Shown here: piece by piece, positions 21,778 through 32,900 of the stretch | Layout of the letters: every line of letters starts with the position of its first letter | Numbering within the stretch: the stretch's first letter is position 1 | Assembly: GCF_964204645.1 (NCBI RefSeq) | Contig: NC_134027.1 | Span: 18,526,485 to 18,590,484, forward strand | Reading direction: 5' to 3' | DNA from: Tubulanus polymorphus | Lineage: Eukaryota > Nemertea > Palaeonemertea > Tubulaniformes > Tubulanidae | Length of the DNA stretch: 64,000 bases | Program-made: the position numbers and the translations under genes | The notes under the pieces: generated by a model | The model's input: only the letters and a program-made list of their open reading frames with translations | The model's database searches: none | What the model was told of the DNA's origin: nothing

Positions 21778-22986
21778 TTATTCTAATTTTGTTTCTAATA
21801 CATTTATAAAATCATCTCTGTTTATATCTAATTCACCAAAACTCTTAGGTAGATTTATTAATTTTAATTGAGCCATCTTAACATAATTATTAGTAGGTAA
21901 ATTAGCTTTTTCTCTTAATTTTTCTAAGTATTCATCAAAATCAGCATAATCAAAATCAAAATGATGTCCAAAATTATTTATCAGATAACTTAAATCTATT
22001 TTTCTTAAATACAATAATTTATATATTTGTTTAGGATTATCTTCTGCATAAGCTAATAATTTATCAAATAACAACTTATAGAATATATAATATTGGTTAG
22101 TTTTAGGATTAAAATATTTGATATATTTATTTTGGTTATTTAACAATGGTATCATACTCACCATTTTATAAACATTAATTAGATGTAACTTTGATTTATA
22201 ATGAGTATTTTCATCAACAGGTTCAATTTTCTTATTACAATATTGGCACATTTTATTTCTTTCTATTTCTTCTAATTTCTTTTCATGTTCTTCTAACTTC
22301 CTTTCATTTTCGATATGCGCTTGAGATTTTTTATGTTTAGAAAAATTACTTTTAGAAATATCTAAATCACAAATGTTACAATGTTTTTTAGAATCATCAA
22401 TTTTTTCATTATCATTAGTTTCAATTGTATCAACATTATCTGTTATATTATCTATGGTATCATTTGTTTCAATTGTATTAACATTATCTATGATATTATC
22501 TATTATATTATTATCAGATATATTATTATCATTATTTTTCTTTTCTTTTTCTATATGTTTATTTGATTTCTTATGTGATGCCCAATTTCTATATGATATA
22601 TATTTCTTACATACATCACAATATTTTTCATTTGTCTTTTTGGTTTTGATATCAGGTTCAATCTTATCATTATTAGATGTAGTAGGTATTACATTATTAG
22701 ATGTAGAAGGTATTACATTATTAGATGTAGAAGGTATTACATTATTAGATGTAGTAGGTATTACATTATTAGATGTAGTAGGTATTACATTATTATCAAT
22801 TACATTACTTAAATTATCAACAACACCACTTTTATTATTATTGATTTCTATTAGTTTAGTTTTATAAATTTTGAAAATAGGATCAAATATCAAAGCTATA
22901 TTACAAGGTATTACATAATATAAACCATCATTATTTTCATGTGTATCGATGTATGGAATATGTTTATATACTTTACCTCCTTCCAT
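21778..22986 (-). CDS. Triple C2H2 zinc-finger protein with octapeptide repeats
   Basis: 402 residues, intact. After a short N-terminal domain, five copies of NNVIP(T/S)TS (residues 65-104) form a low-complexity tract. Three C2H2 fingers follow: C123/C126/H138/H144, C203/C206/H218/H224 and C247/C250/H262/H268. Asn/Ile-rich linkers and a short coiled segment separate the fingers. The C-terminal 130 residues are a folded-looking domain I do not recognise. The fingers have the SxxHxKSxxH spacing seen in the TIR-borne zinc-finger gene, so the two may be related. It is the last gene of the leftward cluster and probably binds nucleic acid. Confidence 0.75.
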   Translation of the reverse strand: MEGGKVYKHIPYIDTHENNDGLYYVIPCNIALIFDPIFKIYKTKLIEINNNKSGVVDNLSNVIDNNVIPTTSNNVIPTTSNNVIPSTSNNVIPSTSNNVIPTTSNNDKIEPDIKTKKTNEKYCDVCKKYISYRNWASHKKSNKHIEKEKKNNDNNISDNNIIDNIIDNVNTIETNDTIDNITDNVDTIETNDNEKIDDSKKHCNICDLDISKSNFSKHKKSQAHIENERKLEEHEKKLEEIERNKMCQYCNKKIEPVDENTHYKSKLHLINVYKMVSMIPLLNNQNKYIKYFNPKTNQYYIFYKLLFDKLLAYAEDNPKQIYKLLYLRKIDLSYLINNFGHHFDFDYADFDEYLEKLREKANLPTNNYVKMAQLKLINLPKSFGELDINRDDFINVLETKLE

Positions 22987-23016
22987 TTATTATATAAATT
23001 TTTATTATAGTTAAAA

Positions 23017-24264
23017 TTAATACATAACACTATTTAATTGAGAATTTACAATATATAATTGCGCGTCAGATATAATATAAATGTGCATTTTAAAATTTTT
23101 GATTCCTTTATTCTTTGTCATGAATAATTGTATTCCATCTTTAGTGTTTTGTAATTTTTTTCCAGAACCGTGTAATGAATTATCCTCTGTTGTTCTAAAA
23201 TCTAACCATAATGCATATTTATTACCGGTATAATAATCAATTTGATTAATATTACAATTTTCAGATGATTTTACTTTTTCATTCATAAAATGTTTTCTAA
23301 TTTCTGGCCATTGATCAATCATTCTCATTCCTTGACAAAATATTTTATTTGCTATTCCTTCGATAGTTATTTCTACTTTTGTTATTTCAGGATTATAATA
23401 ATTATCAACATTTATTGCGCCATTAGTATATGTTGCAATGGTAAAAAATATTAATATACCTTTAATAGATCTTCTTGGGAAGTTAATATTCTCATTAATT
23501 ATTTCATCATTTGCATTAATAGTTACGGTTTTAAATTTATCAATATAATCATATAATAATGAAAATCCTTGATTGTATTTAGTTTGAATTATACTTGAAA
23601 TATTTTCATCAGTTACTGTATCATATTCTAAACATATATTCGATAATTTATAACTCATATCTTTATTAACGCTAGATATTACAATTTCATTAACAGGAGC
23701 AAATGTTATTTCGAATATAACGTCTTCTTGAATTGCGTATTTATATAAAGGTGCATTGTTATTTATCAATTCAAAGTCTAATGGAATTTTATATTTGCTT
23801 CCATATATACTTTTTATCAATTTATCTACAGCATTAGTTAATATTGCATTATGTGCTTCTGATCTTAATTCATTTTGGTTTTCTGATTGGATACCTTGAA
23901 ATATCATATTATTTCTGTTTTCTTTAGTTAACCATAAATCTTTATAATGCATAAATAAATTATAATCATCTAATGAGAAAACTGTTTCTGGACCAATCTT
24001 TATTGTTAATTTTTTAATCAAATATCTTCCAACATTATCAACAACATAATTATTATTATTACCGGTTACTTTTATATCGGCTGATAAATAAATACTATTT
24101 GGAACATAAAAAGTATTTTGTGTTAATCGAGGAATTCTAACATATAAAGTTTCATCGGGATTAATATTAGAAGGGTTATGAGTAATTATATGATGTGATC
24201 TTTCTGCTTTGATAGCATTAGATATTCTATGATTCTTAGAAGGATTGATATAACTCCCACTCAT
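23017..24264 (-). CDS. Major capsid protein, double jelly-roll
   Basis: 415 residues, intact, near the usual Polinton size. Characteristic blocks are VRIPRLTQNT (42-51), GRYLIKKLTIKIG (79-91), GIQSENQNELRSEA (124-137) and YGSKYKIPLDFELI (154-167). LSNICLEYDTV follows further on. These match the Polinton/adintovirus major capsid family, whose trimers form the icosahedral shell. It is one of the few structural genes in this copy without an interruption. It is preceded by the recurrent TTTTTTGNTAAATAAATG start context and lies next to the penton-containing structural cluster. Confidence 0.92.
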   Translation of the reverse strand: MSGSYINPSKNHRISNAIKAERSHHIITHNPSNINPDETLYVRIPRLTQNTFYVPNSIYLSADIKVTGNNNNYVVDNVGRYLIKKLTIKIGPETVFSLDDYNLFMHYKDLWLTKENRNNMIFQGIQSENQNELRSEAHNAILTNAVDKLIKSIYGSKYKIPLDFELINNNAPLYKYAIQEDVIFEITFAPVNEIVISSVNKDMSYKLSNICLEYDTVTDENISSIIQTKYNQGFSLLYDYIDKFKTVTINANDEIINENINFPRRSIKGILIFFTIATYTNGAINVDNYYNPEITKVEITIEGIANKIFCQGMRMIDQWPEIRKHFMNEKVKSSENCNINQIDYYTGNKYALWLDFRTTEDNSLHGSGKKLQNTKDGIQLFMTKNKGIKNFKMHIYIISDAQLYIVNSQLNSVMY

Positions 24265-24284
24265 TTATTTAACAAAAAAATTAA
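24262..24284 (-). promoter_or_regulatory. Recurrent start-proximal motif (example)
   Basis: Upstream of the capsid ATG the coding strand reads a T run, then GTTAAATAAATG. Similar T-run plus TAAATAAATG or TATATAAATG contexts precede the genes starting at 27283, 27733, 28179, 28425 and 28782. Looser versions (TGTAAATG, AAAATAAATG) precede those at 25942 and 29556. The TAAATG element recalls late promoters of poxviruses and other large DNA viruses. In several cases it also includes the stop of the gene before. Confidence 0.45.
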
Positions 24285-25942
24285 TTATTTATTTTTTATC
24301 ATGTTTACTAACCCAAAAATAATTGCACTTACAACTGTAATTAAAAATAAAATAATATGTTCAGCAGCAAACTTAATAATGTTTCCTGCAGATTTCAATA
24401 TAAAACCAACAATTGATGCAATAAATCCTGGCAATGCACAGATTTTTTAGATAGTTCCCATAAATATTTTGCTAATTTCTTTAAACCATCCTTAACTTTA
24501 TCTTGTATAGAATTATTATCTGGGGGTTTATCTGGTTTATTTGGAGTAGGAGTAGATTTCAAAGCATTTGATATTGCTAAACCTATTGTTGTAAATAACA
24601 TAGTTACAGCTGTTAGAATTGAAAGAATTGTTATTCCTTCTAACTTAAATAATAATCTTATTCTATCTTTTAGTGATATGTCAGAATTTGTTTTTATCAA
24701 CAAATCTTTAAAAACAACTTTTAATTTTTTAATATGATTAAGATCATATGATTTTAATAATGTATCTCTTTCTTTTTTCTGTAATTCTTTGTTATATTTT
24801 AAATCATCTATTTCTTTTTCTAAAGCTAACTTTCTGCTTTCATAATCAGCTTCCTCTATTACTTGAAGATTTTTATTTAATTCTAATTGTTTTAATTCTT
24901 CATTTGCATTAGCTAATTCTTTTTCTAACATGGTTATTTTAGAAAATCTCATCTTAATATTAGCAATTTCACCAGCTGATATTTGTACCCCTTTAATTTC
25001 TCTACGTGCTTTTTCAGGAAATTGTTTTAATTCTTCATCAGTTAAATCAAGTAATCCTTTTTCTAGTAAAGATTGTATTCGATTTATTCCAGTACTATTC
25101 ATCTCTTCTTCTGAATCTCTTAATCTATCAATTTGTTTTTCTAATACTAATTGTAATTGACTTGAATCATTATCAATTGGTTGAGTGTCTCTTCTCGATG
25201 TTTCGGGTGTTGAAGATCTTAATTTATCTAATCGATCTCTATGATCTTCCATTTCTGGATCAACATCATTAGGATTTAAATTTGGATTTTTAAATGGTGA
25301 ATATTTGTTAATATCAAATTTAGGAATTGGTTCTTCTTCATCTATTCTATCGAGTGCATTCCATATAATTCTGAGAAATTCTGTGCCACCTTTTGAATGT
25401 TCAATTGAAGATCTTGCTAACATTTTAGGTTCAAAAATATTTTCTTGACCAATTCTAGATAATTGTATTGATACAGTTTTGTTATTTAATTCAACATTAT
25501 AATACCATGAATCATTTTTGAATTCTAAATTATTCATGAAAAATGGGTCATCATTTATAATTTGTTTTACAATTTCTTCTGAACCAATTTCATCTATTAC
25601 ATCTTTTGATATTAATTCGTTAACAATTGTATATATTACTCTATTTTTCATTAATTTTAATTGAGATTTCATAAGAGGATCAGTTGTATTTACTAATCTT
25701 TTCATTAAATCCTTTCTAGATGTTGCGGTTCTAATAACTAACCTTTCGGAAGCTGTCATATATTCTTTAAATTCTTTACGCGTTTCATAATCATAATCAT
25801 CATCTTCACCTAAATTAGAATTACGTCCTGGCTCATTACCATCATCAAAACTTGTTTCACTAAAATCAGGTGGTTGTTCATCAGTTATGCCAGGTTCATC
25901 TAAAGTATCCATTGGAAAATCTTCTCCACCTTTTACATCCAT
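24285..25942 (-). pseudogene. Large coiled-coil protein with membrane C terminus, frameshifted
   Basis: The first 497 or so residues are acidic at the N terminus (1-55), then helical and charged. Coiled-coil segments rich in E, K and L occupy about 270-415, and a transmembrane-like helix lies near 435-455 (ILSILTAVTMLFTTIGLAIS). At a six-A run near 24454 the frame shifts. The shifted frame goes to TAA at 24285 and holds a GFIASIVGFILKSAG stretch and a second hydrophobic helix, a tail typical of a Polinton virion-associated protein. Read literally, the product ends early at 24395. It is likely structural. The exact name is uncertain. Confidence 0.7.
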
Positions 25943-25957
25943 TTACATAACAAAAAA

Positions 25958-27283
25958 TTAAAATTTGAAATATAATATTCGTCCGATTACAATTCCTATA
26001 CAAGTTAAAGCTAATTTAGCATTTTCATGGGACTTATTATCATCATTTAGTTTAATTATATCATGTTGAATAATATCAGTTTTTATATTTTCTGTAGTAT
26101 TGTAATCTTTTATTTTAGAATCATTATTTAATTCAATATTATTAGTTTTAGTTTCAGTTGATTGAATGTGTTTTTTATTTTTTTCGCCTTCCATTAATTT
26201 TGGAGCAGTAATAATCTTTTTATTTATATCATTCAATCCAAATGAATTATTTATTGTTGCGGTTTTAATTAGATTATTATAACCAATTATGTTTCCCATC
26301 TTTAATACTAAATCATTAAAAATAATTAATAGATTAGGGCCTATACAATAATTTAATCTAATATGTGATTTATCTAAATAATTTTGATATCTTACAATGT
26401 TCTCCGGAATCGATCTATTTTTATCATTATGAATGGAATCTTCAAATAATACTTTAAATTGTTTCTGCGCATCGAATGAAGTGTTATCATTTCCAATTAT
26501 TGGGGATCTTGTTTCAACTTGCGCACCTAAAATACATATCAGATAAGTTCTAATAGATTGATTTATTCTTTGTATACCAGCTTTAGTAAAACCTTCACTA
26601 TTTTCTAAAATAAAATAAACCCAACCATTATTGTTTTGTTGTTGTATATTATTATAATATTTTGGTAATTCATTCCAATTTAGTGTTCTTATATCTGAAT
26701 TTGTCATTATTTTTCCAAATTCTTTAGTATATAATATTCCTAATCCACCCATTGTTCCAATTTTTGCTCTAAAATCTTTATTTGAATTAATATTAAATTC
26801 ATTACATATTTTATAAAACTTAGAAAAATTAATATTATTATTCAATTCTTTAAAATATTTTGAACCTGGTAAAGGACATTCTAATTCATGTAATATAAAT
26901 TTTATTTAAAAATATGTATGAAATCTAAAAAGTGATAACATCAATGGTAAACTTGGTTTGTTTAAATGATCATTCCAACTAATTCCACAACCTGTTGTTG
27001 CACAATAAACAGCAAAATTTAATTGGTTCTGCCAATACTTCATATTAGATTTTAATAACCATTGTTTTGCCTCATTTAAATTTTTGAAATTAATTGTATA
27101 CACATGAAATATATTTTCCATCTTTACATGAAAATTATTACTTTCAGTAACATAAATATATAAATCAATTAATGAATTTAAAACTTCATTTCTATATGTA
27201 ATATCTTTATTAAAATGTATTGCTGGAATACTATATTTAATTGATTTATTATATTGGAAAGCTTTTGGAAAACTATCTGCCAT
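25958..27283 (-). pseudogene. Conserved Polinton protein, split by an in-frame stop
   Basis: Two open stretches, 26909-27283 and 25958-26905, lie in one frame separated only by TAA at 26906-26908. The N-terminal part has YWQNQLNFAVYCATTGCGISWNDH (in part) and the C-terminal part has KAGIQRINQSIRTYLICILGAQ and a FDAQKQF motif. The order resembles a conserved protein in the Polinton structural cluster, about 440 residues. The downstream stretch has no in-frame ATG until well inside, which favours one interrupted gene over two. A C-terminal hydrophobic helix (LALTCIGIVIGRILYF) ends it. The role is probably virion-associated and is not established. Confidence 0.7.
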
Positions 27284-27299
27284 TTATATAATTAAAAAA

Positions 27300-27733
27300 T
27301 TAATAATTAACTAATTCTTTTAATAATTTATCTTGTTCTTCAACTGTTATATGACCATTTAAACTTATTATATAATCTAGTGTATTCTTCAATTTATTAA
27401 TTTCTTTTATATTAGTTTTAATTTTTCTTTATTACTTTTTATATTTAATTTTGAACTTATACCAGTTAAAACACTTGAACTTAATCCTAATACACCAATT
27501 GATATAGCTAAAGGTGTTAATGGACTGAATATTGCTAGAAATGTTATTACAGAACTAATTGTAACCGAACCACTTATAATCAAATAATATATAATTTTAC
27601 TTTTTAAATATTTTTTCTTTTTTATCTTTAAGTCACTTTCAAATTCTAATATTTGTTTTTCTAAATATATTTTTAATTTAGTTTTATTTATATCATGAGG
27701 AATAATATCAATATTATCAACTTTATCTTCCAT
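27300..27733 (-). pseudogene. Two-helix membrane protein, frameshifted near its end
   Basis: The first 108 codons hold a charged N terminus with a short coiled segment, then two hydrophobic helices (YYLIISGSVTISSVITFLAIF in part, and AISIGVLGLSSSVLTGISS). After a short A run near 27418 the frame ends. The adjacent frame continues with an amphipathic tail (INKLKNTLDYIISLNGHI) to TAA at 27300. It is probably a small virion or host-membrane protein of the element. The tail assignment is inference. Confidence 0.62.
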
Positions 27734-27756
27734 TTATTTAGCAAAAAAAAAAATTA

Positions 27757-28179
27757 CTAATTAGTAAATTTATATGCTACAAATATAACAATAACTGTTC
27801 CACCTAAAATCCAAATTATTTCATATTTCTGTTGTTCTTTACTTGGGGTATAATAATCTGATAAATTAGGTTTGTATAGATGTAATTTTTCTTTATTGGT
27901 TACCGCGTTATATAAACTCATTGCATCATCAACTGATTGAAAATCTCTATGTGAAATCTTCTGATCATATAATTCCTTGTTAATATAATCCATATAGTTT
28001 TGTCTCTTTTCTCTATATTCTTCAGCTTGTTTATTATATTTCTCTAATGCTAAGTTATGTCTTTTCTGTTCTGTTAATGATCCATTTTTATCAATATGTT
28101 TAAATAAATAACCACCACCAGTAAATGCTAAAGCGTTAACAATTGCCGATCCTATGATAGTTATAACTGCAGAAGCCAT
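27757..28179 (-). CDS. Small Polinton protein with terminal membrane helices, 140 aa
   Basis: Intact. It begins with a hydrophobic, glycine-rich helix (IGSAIVNALAFTGGGYLF). The middle is a long charged helix containing KRHNLALEKYNKQAEEYREK. A conserved-looking LSDYYTPS motif precedes a C-terminal transmembrane helix (IIWILGGTVIVIFVAY). Comparable proteins with an N-terminal glycine-rich helix and KRHxLALEK core are recurrent in Polinton structural clusters. Function is unknown, with virion association likely from context. Confidence 0.72.
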   Translation of the reverse strand: MASAVITIIGSAIVNALAFTGGGYLFKHIDKNGSLTEQKRHNLALEKYNKQAEEYREKRQNYMDYINKELYDQKISHRDFQSVDDAMSLYNAVTNKEKLHLYKPNLSDYYTPSKEQQKYEIIWILGGTVIVIFVAYKFTN

Positions 28180-28203
28180 TTATTTAGTAAAATAATTATG
28201 CAT

Positions 28204-28425
28204 TTATATGGGAGGAATATATTTTTGTTTTTCTAAATAATCAATAGTTAAATTAGATAAAGTAACTGCTAACGTTAATTTTAAAATATCATTTATATCA
28301 AATCTATCAACATTAACACTTCCCATTTTAAATACTTTTTTTAATACCATTGAATAACCAACAGTTCCAACAGATAGTAATGCTCCATTATATAATCCAG
28401 TTATTATCCACTTATTATCACTCAT
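28204..28425 (-). CDS. 73-aa Polinton membrane protein
   Basis: Intact. The N-terminal hydrophobic segment (GALLSVGTVGYSMVLKKVFKM) is followed by a DRFDINDILKL motif and a short helix ending YIPPI. This GYSMxLKxVxKM...RFDxxD...GYIP pattern recurs in small proteins beside Polinton capsid genes. The start ATG directly abuts the stop of the preceding gene within GATAAATAAATG. Function unknown. Confidence 0.7.
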   Translation of the reverse strand: MSDNKWIITGLYNGALLSVGTVGYSMVLKKVFKMGSVNVDRFDINDILKLTLAVTLSNLTIDYLEKQKYIPPI

Positions 28426-28782
28426 TTATTTATCAAAAAAATTACTATCATCAAAATATTTAGTTATCTTATTTATGATTAATTCAACATTTATTTCATT
28501 ACTAGTTTCATTTGTATATATTTCAATTATTATTTTTTTAATATCATCGATGATCAAATCTTCATCTAATTCATAAAATCTTAAAGATTCTCTAATTAAA
28601 TTAGTAATCTTTTCTACATTTAAAGTTTCTTTATCTATTGTTGTTTCATACTCAAATGTTGTTTCATTAGAAAATGTAATATTTTTGATATGTGTAATTA
28701 CATCATTAATGTTAAATTTCATTTCTTTCTCATGTTTAAAATCAAACCCAAAACATATACTCGGTTCAACAGTTATATTCAT
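28426..28782 (-). CDS. Unknown acidic Polinton protein, 118 aa
   Basis: Not recognised. Intact, acidic and rich in I, N, E and T, predicted mostly as alternating strands and helices with no membrane segment. It lies between the penton gene and the 73-aa membrane protein with minimal spacing, so it is probably co-expressed with the structural genes. Confidence 0.6.
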   Translation of the reverse strand: MNITVEPSICFGFDFKHEKEMKFNINDVITHIKNITFSNETTFEYETTIDKETLNVEKITNLIRESLRFYELDEDLIIDDIKKIIIEIYTNETSNEINVELIINKITKYFDDSNFFDK

Positions 28783-28798
28783 TTATATAATGAAAAAA

Positions 28799-29556
28799 TT
28801 ACTCTTTACATCTTATAACTAATTCATAAATTACAGGAAAGTTATTCAAATCAATTAAATATCCATTATGATTTCTTATTTCTGATTTAAAATTATTAAA
28901 TTAAGGAATGCAAGGTTTAAAATCACATTCTGTTAAATTATAATTTATTTGAGTTCCAAATTGTTTAACATTTTTTAGCGGTAAAATATTTAGTATACTA
29001 GAACTACAAATTGTTTCTTTAGTTGCTTCGAAAGTTTTTGTAGGCTCGATTAAATTGCAATAAATATAAAAGTGTGTAAAAGGTATTATATTTGAATTAC
29101 CATCTATGTTTCCTGTAACAGTATCTGGTGCAATTCCTAGCAATTTAGCTAATGGTTTTTTACCATAAATGCATGTTGACTTTCATCATACACCTTTCTT
29201 TTAATTTTATTTGTGCTATAACTTTTTATAAATCTAATTAAAAATTTATCATCTCTTCTAATTTTCAACCGTGCTATTCGGTTAATTTCTTGAGCTAATG
29301 TTTCTAAATTATATAATCCTGGTTTTAAAATTATATGAAACCATTTATCTACATTTCCAATATGAATTAAAAAAGTATTATCTTCAATAGTTTTATCCGT
29401 TATATTAAAAAAAGAATTACATAAACTTATATTAACTAATTTTAAATCTACACAATTCTTAAATTCTCTATCTAATTGAACTAGTAAATTATGAGATTTA
29501 TAATTAGTAAGTTTTCTTGAATCAACAAATATTCTGTATTCTTTTAATTCCGCCAT
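28799..29556 (-). pseudogene. Minor capsid (penton) protein, jelly-roll, two lesions
   Basis: The first segment opens with EYRIFVDSRKLTNYKSHNLL and LVNISLCNSFFNI, the strands expected at the start of a Polinton penton protein. A frame break at a six-A run near 29152 is followed in the other frame by LLGIAPDTVTG, FYIYCNLIEP and ILPLKNVKQFGTQINYNL, also penton-like. A TAA at 28901-28903 then cuts off an otherwise open 34-codon tail that contains NNFPVIYELVI. The family forms pentamers at capsid vertices. This copy cannot make the full protein as written. Confidence 0.82.
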
Positions 29557-29573
29557 TTATTTTACATATTTTC

Positions 29574-29927
29574 TTATTCGAAATCTATTTCATGGTGCCC
29601 CTTTTCATTCTTACCTTTGTATACGAAATAGAAATCACCAGAACATAATTCTTCTAGATCTTGACTTGATAATCTATGAAATCTATCCGGTAAATATGTT
29701 CTGAATTTATATGTATTTCCTTTTAATCCTTCATATTCTAAGTGTATAACTAATTTATCTCCATATTTGTTAGTAACTCTATCAATATTTGTAATTAGAT
29801 ATTTCTTATGGATTATTAATTCTTTTAACTTCTTAAATTTATAATCTACTGATTTGACATTTGAAGTATCTTTTATTCTATCTAGAAATAATTTGTTGTT
29901 CTCACTGTGTGCTTGTTTACTCTCCAT
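29574..29927 (-). CDS. Small protein, possible OB-fold/DNA-binding, 117 aa
   Basis: Intact. The central part (KELIIHKKYLITNIDRVTNKY, in part; KLVIHLEYEG; KFRTYLPDRF; DFYFVYKGK) reads as five alternating beta strands with a short helix (SSQDLEEL), an arrangement compatible with an OB fold. Its place between polymerase and penton would suit a single-strand DNA-binding role in protein-primed replication. This is inference from secondary structure and position, not a family match. Confidence 0.6.
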   Translation of the reverse strand: MESKQAHSENNKLFLDRIKDTSNVKSVDYKFKKLKELIIHKKYLITNIDRVTNKYGDKLVIHLEYEGLKGNTYKFRTYLPDRFHRLSSQDLEELCSGDFYFVYKGKNEKGHHEIDFE

Positions 29928-29956
29928 TTTAATAACATATTTTTATTAAAATTTGA

Positions 29957-32900
29957 TTAACACGTTAGGTTTCTTTTCATTATCTCGTTCTCTTTTGTTT
30001 CTTCTCTTTTAAATTTTAAGTATTCATCTAAATTACAACCATAAGCAACTGTATGAATTCCATCATCTAAAATATATCTTTTATCATCAAATGGGTTTAG
30101 ACTTATCTTTTCAATTTCTTCAATAAACATTTCATGATCTTCAGATCTTAAACATCTCATCTTATGTTTTCTAACTTCTTCATTGAATATACAATTGATG
30201 TAATCTTTGAAATGAATATTCTTTTCTACTACACTTTTAGTTATTCCTTTTAACTTTTTAGCTTCATGTTCTTTAGTTTTATATGAATACATTTTAGATC
30301 TAATACCGATGAATTCAATCATTTCTTCACCACCTAATTCATCTTTGAATTTACCGGGAACTTTTTTATTATCATTGCTAAACAATTCATGATCTTTAGG
30401 ATAATTACTGAAATCAAAATGATGTTTTAATGTTTTTAAATCATCAGTTATGTTATCAGTTTTTATCTTTAATATGTAACTGTCAGTATCAAAATATAAT
30501 ATTTCTATATGTTTTTCTCCAAAAAGTGGTTGTAATACATTATAATAGAATTCATACATTAGTAATTTTGATAATTCTAAAACTGAAGCGCCAACATAGA
30601 TTGGTTTATTAAATTTCATTGATGTTCTTCACATTTTAACTGCAGCTAAATTTTCATCAAATATTCTGTTACCAATGAACTTAGGATATGTTTGTAAATG
30701 TCTAATTCTTTTACCATTACTAACTAACTCAATATCATTTCTATTTCTAATATTTTCACAAGTCTTACCATAGAATGCATTATTCATTAACTTAAAGAAA
30801 TCTTTTTCGAAATCAGTTTTAGCTTCAGTTCACTGTTTGGTGTTAAAATCTATATATTTTTCTAACCACTTAGATTGGCTGAATGAAATATATCTATGTA
30901 CTTTTTTTAGAATCATTCCTTGATTCAAATAAAACTTTAACATTCTATAATGTACTACATAATTATATTTATCTTCTTGAGTTACCATTAACTTTTCTGT
31001 ATGAATATGATTTTCGGGTTTAATTCTCTTTTGGTAATTTGATAATTCTTCATGTGTTACAGTTTTATGTTCGGGGCAGTATACTAGATTTCTAGATTTA
31101 AATTTTTTATCTTCAGGATATTCTAAATCTACAACAAAGAAGTAACCAGTATCTGAATCATCTGCAATATCTAGAATTCTTTTCTTCCAATCAAATTTAT
31201 CATTATTTTCATTCTGTAAAACTTCAGTTAATTCAAATACTCCATAAGGTTGTGGTTCCATCATTGCCCAACCATACAAATTATTTGCATCTATATATAA
31301 TAACTTATATCCAGGGTTATCATTTACATTGAAATATCTATCACCTAATACACCTGAAACTCCTCCTCTTATAGATTTTTCAAATAATAGTAATTGATCT
31401 ATATTTGTTAACAAATCCATTTTTATATCTGTAAATTTTAATCCACAATCCCATGTTAAACCTGGTGATGAATAACAATGACAAGGATCAATGTTAAAAT
31501 ATTCTAGGTTTACATCTCTAAACCTTTCGAATATATCGGTTAATAATAATACATCTGATTTTAGATATGAATCTACTAATTGTCCATGATTTTTCATTCC
31601 AAAATGATTCCAAATATTCAATGTTCTATTATATACTTCATCTTTAACATATTCATTTTTTAATTCATGATAGAATTGTTCTTTCAATAATTCAGTTATA
31701 TTGAAATCATTATGTGATTTATAAAATGAATATGGAATTGCTCCTTTATATCTCATTAATTGAAAATCATCATTATTTGGGTAGTGTTGCTTTAATATTC
31801 TTAATTCATCATCAACTAATGATTTTGATAAGTTATCTAATGAACTATTTAAAAATCTATATGAATCTATAAATCTTAGGCAACCAAATTGGAATGATAT
31901 ATAATTCTCAGATGTTTTAGCTAACATTCTAAATTTATAAGTTGGTATTTTATCTTTTGATCTATTTGAATTTAATCTTTCTATTTCGTTATTAATTTCT
32001 TCTATTTTATGACATAACTGTTTGATGAATAAATGTGCATCATATCCTGATAGATTATGAAATATAACTGGTACAAAGTTAATTTTCTTAGCTTGCAAGT
32101 TACAATTCTCATGTGCGGCGCCTCTAAACTTTCCATTCAAATGATCATGGTCTCTTACTTTTCTATCTCTAAAATTAAATATCTTTTCACAATAATAACA
32201 TTTATCTGCAAACTCAAATGCTTCTTTATCTTTTTCTGTCATTATAATTTCTATATTCTTATTTAACTTTTCATTAAATCTTATTTCATATTCAATTAAT
32301 AAGTCACAAAAATGATTGATAATATTTTCATTTCTATAATGATAATATTCACTTTTAATTAGTTCTGGATAATCAGATTTAATATATAACCCGAAAGCTG
32401 CAGCTGATTGATGAATCTTTTTAATAGTATTTGTTATTGGTGGTTCTTCTGAAAAATAATTTTCATTAGAATTTAATTTCTTTCTTTTATAATATATTTC
32501 TTTTCTATCTTGATCAGTTAATTCTTTATTTAATGATTCAAAATCTCCATACATTACAAATGGTACTTTATTTTGTAATCATATTTTTTGAATTCTAATA
32601 TTTTATCCTTTTCATTTGGTAAAACTAATTTACAATAATCATGATTTTCACATAATTGTTTATGATTCAGTAATTTACTTTCATTACTAATTCTATGTAA
32701 ACATTTTCTACAAAGATATATTTTATGGTGATCACTTTCTGATTTAAAAAATAAATCGATTTGTTTAATCCACATATAATGATTCTCATAATATAGTATA
32801 TCTATTACATCGTTTGAATCATAATCTTTTGATAGATATAAAGGTTCTAATGTATAATGTTTTATATTGTTACCTTTTGTATTTGGTAATTTGATTAAAT

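Noticed and set aside
22373-22867. 164-aa plus-strand frame
   Set aside because: Antisense shadow of the low-complexity zinc-finger gene.
24229-24450. Plus-strand 73-aa frame
   Set aside because: Antisense to the hydrophobic tail of the coiled-coil protein.
30628-30830. Alternative genetic code (TGA as sense)
   Set aside because: Only two cases, both in a gene with other damage, and host genes use TGA as stop (2576-2578).
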